64,000 nucleotides of DNA from Roseateles saccharophilus. GTDB taxonomy: Bacteria; Pseudomonadota; Gammaproteobacteria; Burkholderiales; Burkholderiaceae_C. The notes beneath the pieces are model-generated. The model worked only from the letters and a program-made list of their open reading frames with translations. It was not told where the DNA came from and ran no database searches. Made by a program: the position numbers and the translations under genes. Shown one piece after another: positions 1 through 9,990 of this stretch (its first letter is position 1; every line of letters starts with the position of its first letter). The stretch is from contig NZ_SMBU01000001.1 of assembly GCF_004342485.1 (NCBI RefSeq), positions 350,353 through 414,352 on the forward strand, in the 5' to 3' direction.

Positions 1-401
1 TCGGCGCCGGTCTGGGGCCCTTCGCCGGCACACTGGCGCTGGCCATCCACACCAGCGGCGTGCTCGGCCGGCTGTTTGCCGAGGCACTCGAGAACGCGCC
101 ACCCGGCCCGGCCGCGGCGCTGCGCGCCCAGGGCGCGGGCGCTGCGCGCGTGCTGCTGTACGCGACGCTGCCCCAGGTGCTGCCGCAGCTGCTGAGCTAC
201 ACCCTCTACCGCTGGGAGAACAATATCCGCGCCGCCACTGTGCTCGGCGTCGTCGGCGCGGGCGGCCTGGGCCAGATGCTGCTGTTCCACCTCAGTCTGT
301 TCCAGATGCACAAGACGGCCACCGTGCTGCTGGCCATGGGCCTGCTCGTCGTGGGCGTGGACGCCGCCAGCCACGCCATCCGGCGCTGGCTGACGCGCTG
401 A
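1..401 (+). CDS. phnE: Phosphonate ABC transporter permease, C-terminal part (PhnE-like)
   Basis: Partial gene whose 5' end lies before the window; the reading frame is open from base 3 and ends in TGA at 399-401. The visible 132 or so residues carry the binding-protein-dependent permease signature: a GLGPFAGTLA stretch, then an EAA-type loop with ALRAQGAGAARVLL and ATLPQVLPQLLSY, then the YRWENNIRAATVLGVVGAGG motif that is characteristic of PhnE. PhnE forms the inner-membrane channel of a phosphonate or phosphite ABC importer. No downstream phn gene follows: the next sequence is a degraded stretch, so this may be the last intact gene of its operon. Confidence 0.85.
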   Translation, partial: GAGLGPFAGTLALAIHTSGVLGRLFAEALENAPPGPAAALRAQGAGAARVLLYATLPQVLPQLLSYTLYRWENNIRAATVLGVVGAGGLGQMLLFHLSLFQMHKTATVLLAMGLLVVGVDAASHAIRRWLTR

Positions 402-479
402 CGGCCGTCACCCGCCTGGCGTTGGACGCGCCGTCGCCCGGGCCTTCTCTAATGGTTTGAGCAACAAGGGAGGATCTGC

Positions 480-656
480 ATGGCATCCAAGACGGGAGGG
501 TTCCCGACGCTCGACGACAAGCTCTGCTTTGCGCTGTACTCGAGCTCCCTGGCCATGCTGCAGACCTACAAGCCGGCCATGGCCGCGGTGGGCCTGACCT
601 ACCCGCAATACCTTGTCATGCTGGTGCTGTGGGAGGGCGATGGCGTTTCAACCTAG
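480..656 (+). pseudogene. Truncated MarR-family regulator, OhrR-like N-terminus
   Basis: ATG at 480 is preceded by an AGGAGG-like sequence (AGGGAGGATCTGC). The frame encodes 58 residues containing [16 protein letters not shown] and [14 protein letters not shown], the hallmark N-terminal helix and the Cys-containing sensor helix of OhrR organic-peroxide repressors. OhrR proteins are about 150 residues with a winged helix after this point. Here the frame hits TAG right after WEGDGVST, so the DNA-binding domain is missing. The break coincides with a junction to unrelated sequence, so this looks like a gene remnant left by a deletion or insertion event. The reactive cysteine region is retained but the product cannot bind DNA as OhrR does. 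Confidence 0.7.
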
Positions 657-665
657 ATCCGGCAG

Positions 666-866
666 TTACCCCGTCGCTGGCAGCGCGTTGAGCGGCGGCG
701 AAGGGGCAATGGACGGCGCGATGCGCTGGCAGATGTAGCGCACGAGCGTGGCCCAGCGATCGACCCGCGGCAACTGCTCCGCAATTGCCTTCACATGCTG
801 TAAGGCCGCGCGGATGTTGACGATCAGCGCCTTGATGGTCTGCAGCTTGCCGTGCAGCGGCGAGGT
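666..866 (-). pseudogene. Short antisense gene remnant of unknown family
   Basis: On the minus strand a frame ending at 666 reads helical, protein-like sequence (LQTIKALIVNIRAALQHVK, then VDRWATLVRYICQRI) up to about base 866. There the upstream part becomes only the antisense of the adjacent DJ-1 remnant. The fragment therefore looks like the C-terminal 65 or so residues of a gene whose 5' part was lost, wedged between the broken ohrR and the broken PfpI gene. I do not recognise the family; a transposase tail is possible given the position but is not shown. Confidence 0.3.
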
Positions 867-1500
867 CCGCACGGTGATGGCGGTATGCACCGGCGCCTTC
901 ATCCTGGGCCGGGCAGGTTTGCTGGGTGGCCAGGCCGCCACCACGACGGCCGGCGCCAATCCCCAGTTGGCGAAGCTGTTTCCCAAGGCCCATGTGGTGA
1001 CCGACAGGCGCTATGTGGACAGCGGCAGGATCCTCACAACGGGCGGCCTGTCGGCCGGTATTGATGGCGCGCTCCATGTGGTGGACCGCGACGTGGGCCG
1101 GCTGCGTGCGCAGAGCGTGGCCTGCTTCATCGAGTATGAGTGGCGTGCCGACGGCGCCGGTGGCTCCGGCCAGTTGGCGACCCACCGCATGCCCGACCTG
1201 ACCGAACTCCTGCAGGCCAGCGCGTCGTGGCTGCGGGTTGTCGATCAGGGCGACGCGCGGCAATGGGAAATCAGCGGTCGCCTGGAGATCAGGACCAGCC
1301 CCGATCAGTTCCTGGATGCCGCCGCGGCCACGGCCGGTGCGCAAGCCTGGGCTGTGCAATCCGACGGCGCCAAGCTGCGCCGCAGCTTCGTCAAGACGCA
1401 GGGCGGCGCGTCGTGGCGCTTCAGCTTGTCGCTGGATCAGGAAGCTGGGCCCGGTGAATACCGATTGAAGATGCACATCCAGCAGGTCCCGAGGACTTGA
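865..1500 (+). pseudogene. 5'-truncated DJ-1/PfpI (GlxA-like) domain protein with unknown C-terminal extension
   Basis: From about 865 the plus strand encodes VMAVCTGAFILGRAGLL, the nucleophile-elbow motif of DJ-1/PfpI proteins related to the N-terminal domain of GlxA regulators. It is followed by ATTT, VVTDRRYVDSGRILTTGG and SAGIDGALHVV, all in family order. The first half of the domain is missing: the frame upstream (748-864) has no PfpI similarity and coincides with the antisense remnant. After the domain comes a roughly 110-residue C-terminal part (from SWLRVVDQGDARQW) that I cannot assign; it is not an AraC helix-turn-helix. A translated product from a downstream start is possible but would lack the full fold. 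Confidence 0.6.
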
Positions 1501-1593
1501 CGCCGGGTGCCTGGACTTGTGGCGTTGGCCGGCGGCGGCCGGCAACAACGGCCCAGGCGGCCCAGGCCAACCGGGCCCGGCCGGCGCGCCCCT

Positions 1594-3093
1594 TCACCGC
1601 GTGTACCAGCCGACCGGGCCCGGCCTGAGGTTGGTGCTCACCTGCTTGACCTGCTGGTACTCCAGCAGGCCGTTGACGCCCAGTTCGCGCCCGTAGCCGC
1701 TCATCTTGTAGCCGCCCCAGGGCGCTTCGTTGAAGGTCGGGTTGTAGCAGTTGATCCAGGTGATGCCTGCGCGCAATTCGCGCACCACGCGCAGCGCGCG
1801 CGCGCCGTCGGTGGTGAACACGCCGCCGGCCAGGCCGTAGCGCGTGTCGTTGGCCATCTGGATGGCCTCGGCCTCGGTCCTGAAGGTCTGTATCGAGGCG
1901 ACGGGGCCGAACACCTCCTCGCGCACGATTTCCATGTCGGGGGTGCAGTCGTCCAGGAGGGTGGGCTGCATGAAGAGGCCCTTGGCGCAGTCGCCCGCGA
2001 CATGGCGCTGCCCGCCGCACACCAGCCGCGCGCCCTGCGCCTGCGCGCGCTCGACGAAGCCCAGGATCTTGTCCAGCTGCGCCTGCGAGACGATGGCGCC
2101 GATGTCGGGGTCTTCCAGCCCGCGCCCGATGGTTATGGCCCGGGCCCGCTCGGCCAGTCGCCCGACGAAGCGGTCCTTGATGGATTCCTCGACCAGGATG
2201 CGCGCGCCCGCCGAGCACACCTCGCCCTGGTTGAAGAAGACGCCGATCATGGCCCACTCGACCGCCCCCTCCAGGTCGGCATCGGCGAAGACGATGTTGG
2301 GCGACTTGCCGCCCAGCTCCAGGCCGACCTTCTTGAGGTTGCCCACCGCGGCGCGGGCAATGGCCTGGCCCGTCGGCGTGCTGCCGGTGAAGGTGATCAT
2401 GTCGACGTCGTGGCTCGCTGCGAGCTCGGCACCCACGGTGGCGCCAATGCCCAGGACCAGGTTCGCGGTTCCGGGCGGCAGGCCCGCCTGCTCGAAGATC
2501 TCGAACAGCGCGATGGCGGACAGCGGCGTCAGCTCGCTGGGCTTGAAGACCACGCAATTGCCTGCGGCCAGGGCCGGGGCGAGCTTCCAGGTGGCCATCA
2601 GCAGCGGGTAGTTCCAGGGCGTGATCTGCGCGCAGACGCCCACCGGCTCGTGCATGGAGAAGGCGTGCATCGGCCCGAAGGCGTCGCTGACCTCGTAGAC
2701 GCCGCCCTGCGGCGCGCCGATCAGGCCGGCGTAGTAGCGGAAGCAGGCGGCCGCGTCGTCGATGTCGCAACGCGCCTCGCGCAGGGGCTTGCCGTTGTCG
2801 CGCGAGTCGAGCCGCGCCAGTTCGTCGGCCCGGTCGCCGATCGCGTCGGCCACGCGCAGCAGCAGTTCCGCGCGCTTGGGCGCGGGCGTGCGGCGCCAGC
2901 GGCCGTCCGCATAGAAAGCGTGCTTGGCGGCTGCGATGGCGGCGCGGGCGTCGTCGGCATCGCTGTCGGCGACGAGGCCGATGGTTTCACCGTTGGCGGG
3001 GTCGGTGATCTCGCGGGTGGCGCCGCTGACGGCAGGCTGCCAGCGCCCGTTGATGTAGTTCATTCGGAGGTTCATGTTCAGTCCGGCATCCAA
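1594..3093 (-). CDS. NAD(P)-dependent aldehyde dehydrogenase (aminoaldehyde/betaine-aldehyde type)
   Basis: A 499-residue protein of normal ALDH length. It shows the NAD-binding and active-site motifs in order: ITPWNYPLLMATWKLAPAL, the FTGST loop, LELGGKSPN with the general-base glutamate, NQGEVCSAGAR with the catalytic cysteine, EEVFGPV and the C-terminal PWGGYKMSGYGRELG. It oxidises an aldehyde to an acid; in this operon the substrate is likely an aminoaldehyde produced by the FAD amine oxidase encoded two genes upstream. It is the last gene of a minus-strand operon potA-like, oxidase, cupin, ALDH; only 6 bases separate it from the cupin gene. Substrate assignment is inferred from context. 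Confidence 0.9.
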   Translation of the reverse strand: MDAGLNMNLRMNYINGRWQPAVSGATREITDPANGETIGLVADSDADDARAAIAAAKHAFYADGRWRRTPAPKRAELLLRVADAIGDRADELARLDSRDNGKPLREARCDIDDAAACFRYYAGLIGAPQGGVYEVSDAFGPMHAFSMHEPVGVCAQITPWNYPLLMATWKLAPALAAGNCVVFKPSELTPLSAIALFEIFEQAGLPPGTANLVLGIGATVGAELAASHDVDMITFTGSTPTGQAIARAAVGNLKKVGLELGGKSPNIVFADADLEGAVEWAMIGVFFNQGEVCSAGARILVEESIKDRFVGRLAERARAITIGRGLEDPDIGAIVSQAQLDKILGFVERAQAQGARLVCGGQRHVAGDCAKGLFMQPTLLDDCTPDMEIVREEVFGPVASIQTFRTEAEAIQMANDTRYGLAGGVFTTDGARALRVVRELRAGITWINCYNPTFNEAPWGGYKMSGYGRELGVNGLLEYQQVKQVSTNLRPGPVGWYTR

Positions 3094-3099
3094 GGCGTA

Positions 3100-3453
3100 T
3101 CAAACGATGTAGATCTTGCGCAGCGTCTGCGTCACCGTCCAGGTCGTGGCGGCGCCGGCGGCGAGCCGCCCGACCACGCCGGCCCGCAGCACCAGGTCGG
3201 GCGACCCGTCCGAGAACTGGATCGTGCCTTCACCCGCTAGCACGACGAAGAATTCCTCGCTCTCCACATCGGTGCTGACGCTGGGCGAGATCTCCCAGAC
3301 GCCGATGGTTCGCCCGCCCAGTTCGCCCAGCACGGCGGTGCCGACCCGGACGCGGCCGGCCAGGGTCCGCTCGGGCGGCAGGTCTTCGTAGGCCAGCACG
3401 ACCGACGCGGCTTGAACGCCTTGGTTCGAGAGGAGGGTGGCCAGGTCAGGCAT
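3100..3453 (-). CDS. Cupin-domain protein (DUF861-like)
   Basis: A 117-residue single-domain cupin. The second half carries the recognisable SEEFFVVLAGEGTIQFSDG segment followed by LRAGVVGRL, the pattern of DUF861/cupin_3 proteins related to ureidoglycine aminohydrolase and EutQ-type folds. The usual histidines of metal-binding cupins are largely absent in the visible motif, so metal binding is uncertain. The gene sits between an FAD-dependent amine oxidase and an aldehyde dehydrogenase. A second cupin occupies the same niche at 42,303-42,647, which argues that these small cupins have a role in the amine-to-aldehyde-to-acid step, perhaps handling an unstable intermediate or sensing the ligand. 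That role is inference. Confidence 0.75.
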   Translation of the reverse strand: MPDLATLLSNQGVQAASVVLAYEDLPPERTLAGRVRVGTAVLGELGGRTIGVWEISPSVSTDVESEEFFVVLAGEGTIQFSDGSPDLVLRAGVVGRLAAGAATTWTVTQTLRKIYIV

Positions 3454-3481
3454 CGTGGTCCTTGGTGGGGTGAGGGAGGGG

Positions 3482-4888
3482 TCAGGAGTCGAAACCCAGG
3501 CCCAGGGCGTCGAGCACCCGCAGCAGCGGGCCGCGCTTGCCGTGGTTGTGGTCGGCCTTGTTCAGCGCGCGGCGCACGGCGGAGATCACGGCGAAGGCGA
3601 TCGGCTCGGGCGGGAAGGGCATGGGCACCTCGCGCACCATGCGCAGCCGCGTGCGTTCGGTGTCGAGCCGGAAGAGGCGGTCCAGCAGCACATTGGCCGC
3701 GAAACGCGTGGCGCCAACGCCCAAGCCGGTGAACCCGGTCGCCTGCGCAACGCGGCCGCCATGGGATTGAACGAAGAAGGCGCAGAAGCGCGAGGAGGTG
3801 TCGATTGCGCCGGCCCAGCGGTGCGTGAAGCGGATGCCCTGCAGCTGCGGGAAGGTCGTCAGGAAGTGGCTGGCGAGCCTGCGGAAGGACTCAGGCCGCG
3901 CCTCGTGCTCGGGGCGCACCTTGCCGCCGAAGTGGTAGATGGCGTCGAAGCCGCCGAACAGGATGCGGTTGTCACGCGTGAGGCGGTAGTAATGGAACTG
4001 GTTACCCATGTCCGCAATGCCCTGCCGGTGCCGCCAGCCGACGGCTTCGAGCTGCGCGGCCGAGAGCTGTTCGGTCATCAGCACATAGTCGTAGACCGGC
4101 ACCGTGTGGAAGCGGAAGCGCTTCAGCAGCGAAGGAAAGGCATTAGTTGCCAGCACCACGCGATCGGCGAGGACGGTGCCGGTCGGCGTGGCCAGCCGCA
4201 TCTTTGCGCCCTTGCTGGCCATGCCCTTCACGGGCGATTGCTCGAAGAGGCGCACGCCCAGCTCGGAGGCGACCTGCGTCAGGCCCACCGCCAGCTTGCC
4301 GGGGTGCACCAGCGCGCAGCCCTCGCGTTCCCAGAGGCCGGCCAGATAGGTGGGCGAGTTGACCTCGGCGCGGACATCGTCCTGCGACAGATGGCCGTCA
4401 TCGTGCGCGCGGAGCTGCTCCGCCTGGTGGGGCTCGACCGCGACGGTCAGCACGCCGGTGCGCTCGAAATCGCAGTCGATCTGGTAGCGGCGTAGCGTGG
4501 CTTCGAATTCGTCCAGGTTCTGCTCGCCGAGGGCGCGCAGCTGGTCGACCTCCTCCGGCCAGCGCTGCAAGGCGTTTTCCTCGCCGTGGGTGATGCTGGC
4601 CTCGCAGAAGCCGCCGTTGCGCCCCGAGGCCGCGCCGCCGATGCGGTCGGCTTCCAGCAGCACGACGTCCAGCTCGGGGTGCCTCTCCTTCGCCAGGATC
4701 GCCGTCCACAGGCCCAGATATCCGCCGCCAACGATGGCAAGGCCGGCCGGGGCGCTGCCTTCGAGCGCAGGGAATGCCCGCCGGCCCGGCAGTTCATCGA
4801 GCCAGTAGGTGCGCTGCACGCTGCCGGCCAGCGCGGCGTCGATCAGGTGGGGGGCCGGCGCGAGGCGCTCGAAGACGGTGCTTGGCAT
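3482..4888 (-). CDS. FAD-dependent amine oxidase (DAO superfamily, PuuB-like)
   Basis: A 468-residue flavoprotein. The dinucleotide-binding motif IVGGGYLGLWTA is followed by VVLLEADRIGGAASGRNGG, typical of the glycine-oxidase/PuuB branch of the DAO family; further family blocks are DYVLMTEQL, GGFDAIYHFGG and FTHRWAGAIDTS, and ATGFTGLGVG near the C-terminus. It probably oxidises a primary or gamma-glutamylated amine to the aldehyde with release of ammonia and peroxide. I chose the ATG at 4888. A longer reading starts with TTG at 4942 right at the stop of the ATPase gene and adds 18 unlikely residues. Co-transcribed with cupin and ALDH downstream. Exact substrate unknown. Confidence 0.85.
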   Translation of the reverse strand: MPSTVFERLAPAPHLIDAALAGSVQRTYWLDELPGRRAFPALEGSAPAGLAIVGGGYLGLWTAILAKERHPELDVVLLEADRIGGAASGRNGGFCEASITHGEENALQRWPEEVDQLRALGEQNLDEFEATLRRYQIDCDFERTGVLTVAVEPHQAEQLRAHDDGHLSQDDVRAEVNSPTYLAGLWEREGCALVHPGKLAVGLTQVASELGVRLFEQSPVKGMASKGAKMRLATPTGTVLADRVVLATNAFPSLLKRFRFHTVPVYDYVLMTEQLSAAQLEAVGWRHRQGIADMGNQFHYYRLTRDNRILFGGFDAIYHFGGKVRPEHEARPESFRRLASHFLTTFPQLQGIRFTHRWAGAIDTSSRFCAFFVQSHGGRVAQATGFTGLGVGATRFAANVLLDRLFRLDTERTRLRMVREVPMPFPPEPIAFAVISAVRRALNKADHNHGKRGPLLRVLDALGLGFDS

Positions 4889-4938
4889 GGGCAGGGTGGT
4901 TTCTTTATGCGTGTTCTCGGACTTGATCGGTCCATGCG

Positions 4939-6042
4939 TCAATGGCTCAGCACGATCTGCGCGCTGTCGGTCCAGGTGGCCCAGACGCCTTCGCCGGGAT
5001 GGAGCATCTCGTCATGGCGCCTTTCGGTGTTTGCCATCGAGACTTTCAGCAGGGCCCCGCTCGCGGTCTGCAGGTGATAGACGGTGTAGGCGCCGAAGTA
5101 GGCGCGGTCCCTGATGGTGGCCTGCACGCAGTTGAAGCGCGTGTCGGCGGGTGCCTGCCTGGAGAGCGCGATCTTCTCGGGGCGCAGCGCAACCGCCAAA
5201 GGCATGCCGAGGCTGCCGCTGATGCCGTGGCCGACCAGGTGCTGGCAGTCCGCGCAGTCGACGATCACGTGATCGGGTTCGTCGGTGCCGAGATGGCCGT
5301 CCATCAGGTTGACATTGCCGATGAAGTCCGCAACGAAGCGCGTGCCCGGCACCTCGTAGATCTCGGCCGGCGACCCGACCTGAAGGATCCTGCCCTCGCT
5401 CATCACCGCGATGCGCGAGGCCATGGTCATGGCCTCTTCCTGGTCGTGCGTGACCATCACGCAGGTCACGCCGACCTCGTGGATGATGTTGACCAGCTCG
5501 ACCTGCGTCTCCTCGCGCAGCTTCTTGTCGAGCGCGCCGAGCGGCTCGTCCAGCAACAGCAGCTGCGGGCGCTTGGCCAGGCTGCGCGCCAGGGCCACGC
5601 GCTGCTGCTGCCCGCCGGAGAGCTGGTGCGGCTTGCGCTGCGCGAACCTGCCCAGCTGCACCAGCTTCAGCATGGCCTCCACGCGTTCGGCGATCGCGGC
5701 CTTGGCGCAGTCCTCGCGGCGCAGGCCGTAGGCGATGTTGTCCCACACGCTCATGTGCGGAAACAGCGCATAGCTCTGGAACATGATGTTGATCGGCCGG
5801 GCATGGGGCGGCAGGCCGGCCAGGTCCCGGCCGTTCAGCACGATGCGGCCGCTGGTGGGCGCCTCGAAGCCGGCGAGCATGCGCAGCAGCGTGGTCTTGC
5901 CGCAACCCGATGAGCCCAGCAGCGCAAAGATCTCGCCACGCTCGATGTCGACCGAGACGCCGTTGACGGCCACGGCCCCGCCGCCAAAGTCTTTCACCAC
6001 CTGGTCGATGCGTAGATAAGGGGTCGTTGCGACGGGTTGCAT
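4939..6042 (-). CDS. potA: Polyamine-type ABC transporter ATP-binding protein (PotA/PotG-like), copy 1
   Basis: A 367-residue ATPase with Walker A GSSGCGKTT, Q-loop MFQSYALFPHM, signature LSGGQQQRVALARSL, Walker B LLLLDEPLGALD and switch histidine VMVTHDQEEAM. A C-terminal TOBE-type regulatory domain follows (ALRPEKIALSR, AYFGAYTVYHL), as in PotA and PotG. The ATG at 6042 is chosen because the upstream extension to 6177 has no domain similarity. It energises import of spermidine or putrescine. The gene is the first of the leftward operon and diverges from its presumed partners: the binding protein (6384) and permeases (13,946 and 14,863) are on the opposite strand, so this transporter is split over two divergent operons. 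Confidence 0.9.
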   Translation of the reverse strand: MQPVATTPYLRIDQVVKDFGGGAVAVNGVSVDIERGEIFALLGSSGCGKTTLLRMLAGFEAPTSGRIVLNGRDLAGLPPHARPINIMFQSYALFPHMSVWDNIAYGLRREDCAKAAIAERVEAMLKLVQLGRFAQRKPHQLSGGQQQRVALARSLAKRPQLLLLDEPLGALDKKLREETQVELVNIIHEVGVTCVMVTHDQEEAMTMASRIAVMSEGRILQVGSPAEIYEVPGTRFVADFIGNVNLMDGHLGTDEPDHVIVDCADCQHLVGHGISGSLGMPLAVALRPEKIALSRQAPADTRFNCVQATIRDRAYFGAYTVYHLQTASGALLKVSMANTERRHDEMLHPGEGVWATWTDSAQIVLSH

Positions 6043-6383
6043 GTTGTTCTCGTTGCGCCTGGCTGGCTCGGGCTCACGCCCTTGCAGGGTGCGGCTCCGG
6101 CACGCCATCCACGCCGATGGCAGGGCAGCCGTAGCGCGGCTGGGAGTGCGCATCCTGAGGGAGCGGCTTGCTTGCAATCAATGACGGCAAATCACAGCTT
6201 ACTTGGTGGTTGATGCAACTAATGGGGCGCATGGGGCCAAGCCTGGGTTTGTCCCAGGCCGGTGTCCCCCGCTTGTCCACCGCGACGCGGACAGGCCCGG
6301 GCTTCAGCCGCTCACAGAATGGGACAAGCAATCGACGCCGCCCGCATTCCCGAGGGCCGTCTGTTTGCCATGGCGAGGGACTG
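6043..6383. promoter_or_regulatory. 341-base divergent intergenic region between potA copy 1 and potF copy 1
   Basis: This gap separates two divergent operons that together encode one Pot-type importer and its associated enzymes, so it must hold promoters for both directions. The central part (about 6168-6240) is noticeably richer in A/T than the flanking coding DNA, as expected for promoters. I do not see a convincing operator palindrome, terminator or riboswitch fold in it. The right end contains a GAGGGA ribosome-binding sequence just before the ATG at 6384. Confidence 0.4.
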
Positions 6384-7493
6384 ATGCTCGGTTTGTGGCG
6401 ATCTCTGTGGGTGGGTGTGCTGGGGCTGGCCCTTGGGGGCGGCGCCGTCGGTGCGCAGGCGCAGGCAGAGAAGACCTTGAACCTCTACAACTGGGCGGAC
6501 TACATCGGCCCGGACACCATCCCGAGCTTCGAGAAGGCCACGGGCATCAAGGTCAACTATGACGTGTTCGACAGCGCCGAGCTGCTGCAGTCCAAGCTGC
6601 TGCTCGGCCGCACCGCCTATGACGTGGTGGTGCCCAGCGCGGCCTATGTGCGCAACCAGATCGCCGCGGGCATCTTCCAGAAGCTCGACAAGCGGCGCCT
6701 GCCCAACCTGAAGCAGCTCGACCCGGCCCTGATGGCCAAGCTGGCGACCATCGACCCCGGCAACAACTACGTGGTGCCCTGGGCCTGGGGCACCAACGGC
6801 CTGGGCATCAACGTGCAGAAGGTGCGCGAGATTCTCGGGCCGGAGGCGCCGCTGGACAGCCTGGCCCTGCTCTTCGACCCCCAATACGTCTCCAAGCTGA
6901 AGGCCTGCGGCGTGTCGGTACTGGACTCGCCGGGCGACATGGTGTCCCTGGCGCAGGCCTACCTGGGGCGCCGCACCGACCAGATGACCGCCGAAGACCT
7001 GAAGGTGGCCTTCGAGCTGCTGCGCCGCGTGCGCCCCTACATCACGCAGATCAACACGACCAGCTACAACAACGACCTGGCCCAGGGCGACATCTGCCTG
7101 GCGGCCGGCTATTCGGGCGAGTTGACCCAGGCCGTGCGGGCATCGCGTGCGGCGGGCAAACCATTCGAGGTGCGCTATGTGCTGCCGCGTGAAGGCTCGG
7201 TGGTCTGGATCGACGTGATGGCGGTGCCCACAAGCGCGCCCCACACCGACGCCGCCTACCGCTGGATCAACCACGTGCTGGACCCCCAGGTCAGCGCCGG
7301 CATCGTCAACCAGATCATGTTCCCGACCGCGGTGCCGGCCGCCAGCGCCCATGTGCGCCCCGAGATCCGCGACAACAAGGCGCTCTACCTCGACGCCGCC
7401 GCCATCGACCGGCTGGGCCTGGCCACGCTGGGCACCTTCGAGATCAACCGCCAGCTCAACCGCATGTGGCTGTCCTTCAAGTCACGCCATTGA
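6384..7493 (+). CDS. potF: Periplasmic polyamine-binding protein (PotF/PotD-like), copy 1
   Basis: A 369-residue exported protein. Residues 1-27 form a signal peptide ending GAQAQA, followed by the family signature LNLYNWADYIGPDTIPSFEK and the DVVVPSAAYVRNQI and WAWGTNGLGIN blocks of periplasmic polyamine-binding proteins. It would deliver putrescine or a related cation to the permeases. I chose the ATG at 6384, preceded by GAGGGA at good distance; a longer frame from 6168 lacks any signal-peptide character. It heads the rightward operon potF, TonB receptor, amidohydrolase, amidase, luxR, potB, potC. A paralogue of the same length is at 29,926. Confidence 0.9.
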   Translation: MLGLWRSLWVGVLGLALGGGAVGAQAQAEKTLNLYNWADYIGPDTIPSFEKATGIKVNYDVFDSAELLQSKLLLGRTAYDVVVPSAAYVRNQIAAGIFQKLDKRRLPNLKQLDPALMAKLATIDPGNNYVVPWAWGTNGLGINVQKVREILGPEAPLDSLALLFDPQYVSKLKACGVSVLDSPGDMVSLAQAYLGRRTDQMTAEDLKVAFELLRRVRPYITQINTTSYNNDLAQGDICLAAGYSGELTQAVRASRAAGKPFEVRYVLPREGSVVWIDVMAVPTSAPHTDAAYRWINHVLDPQVSAGIVNQIMFPTAVPAASAHVRPEIRDNKALYLDAAAIDRLGLATLGTFEINRQLNRMWLSFKSRH

Positions 7494-7531
7494 GCGGTCT
7501 TCACACCGCCTCTTCAAAACCTAGGACTTCC

Positions 7532-9985
<2,454 letters not shown>

Positions 9986-9990
9986 GCCCC

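Noticed and set aside
4889..4942. TTG start that would extend the FAD oxidase by 18 residues
   Set aside because: It coincides with the stop of the upstream ATPase gene and adds residues without family similarity; ATG at 4888 gives the normal N-terminus.
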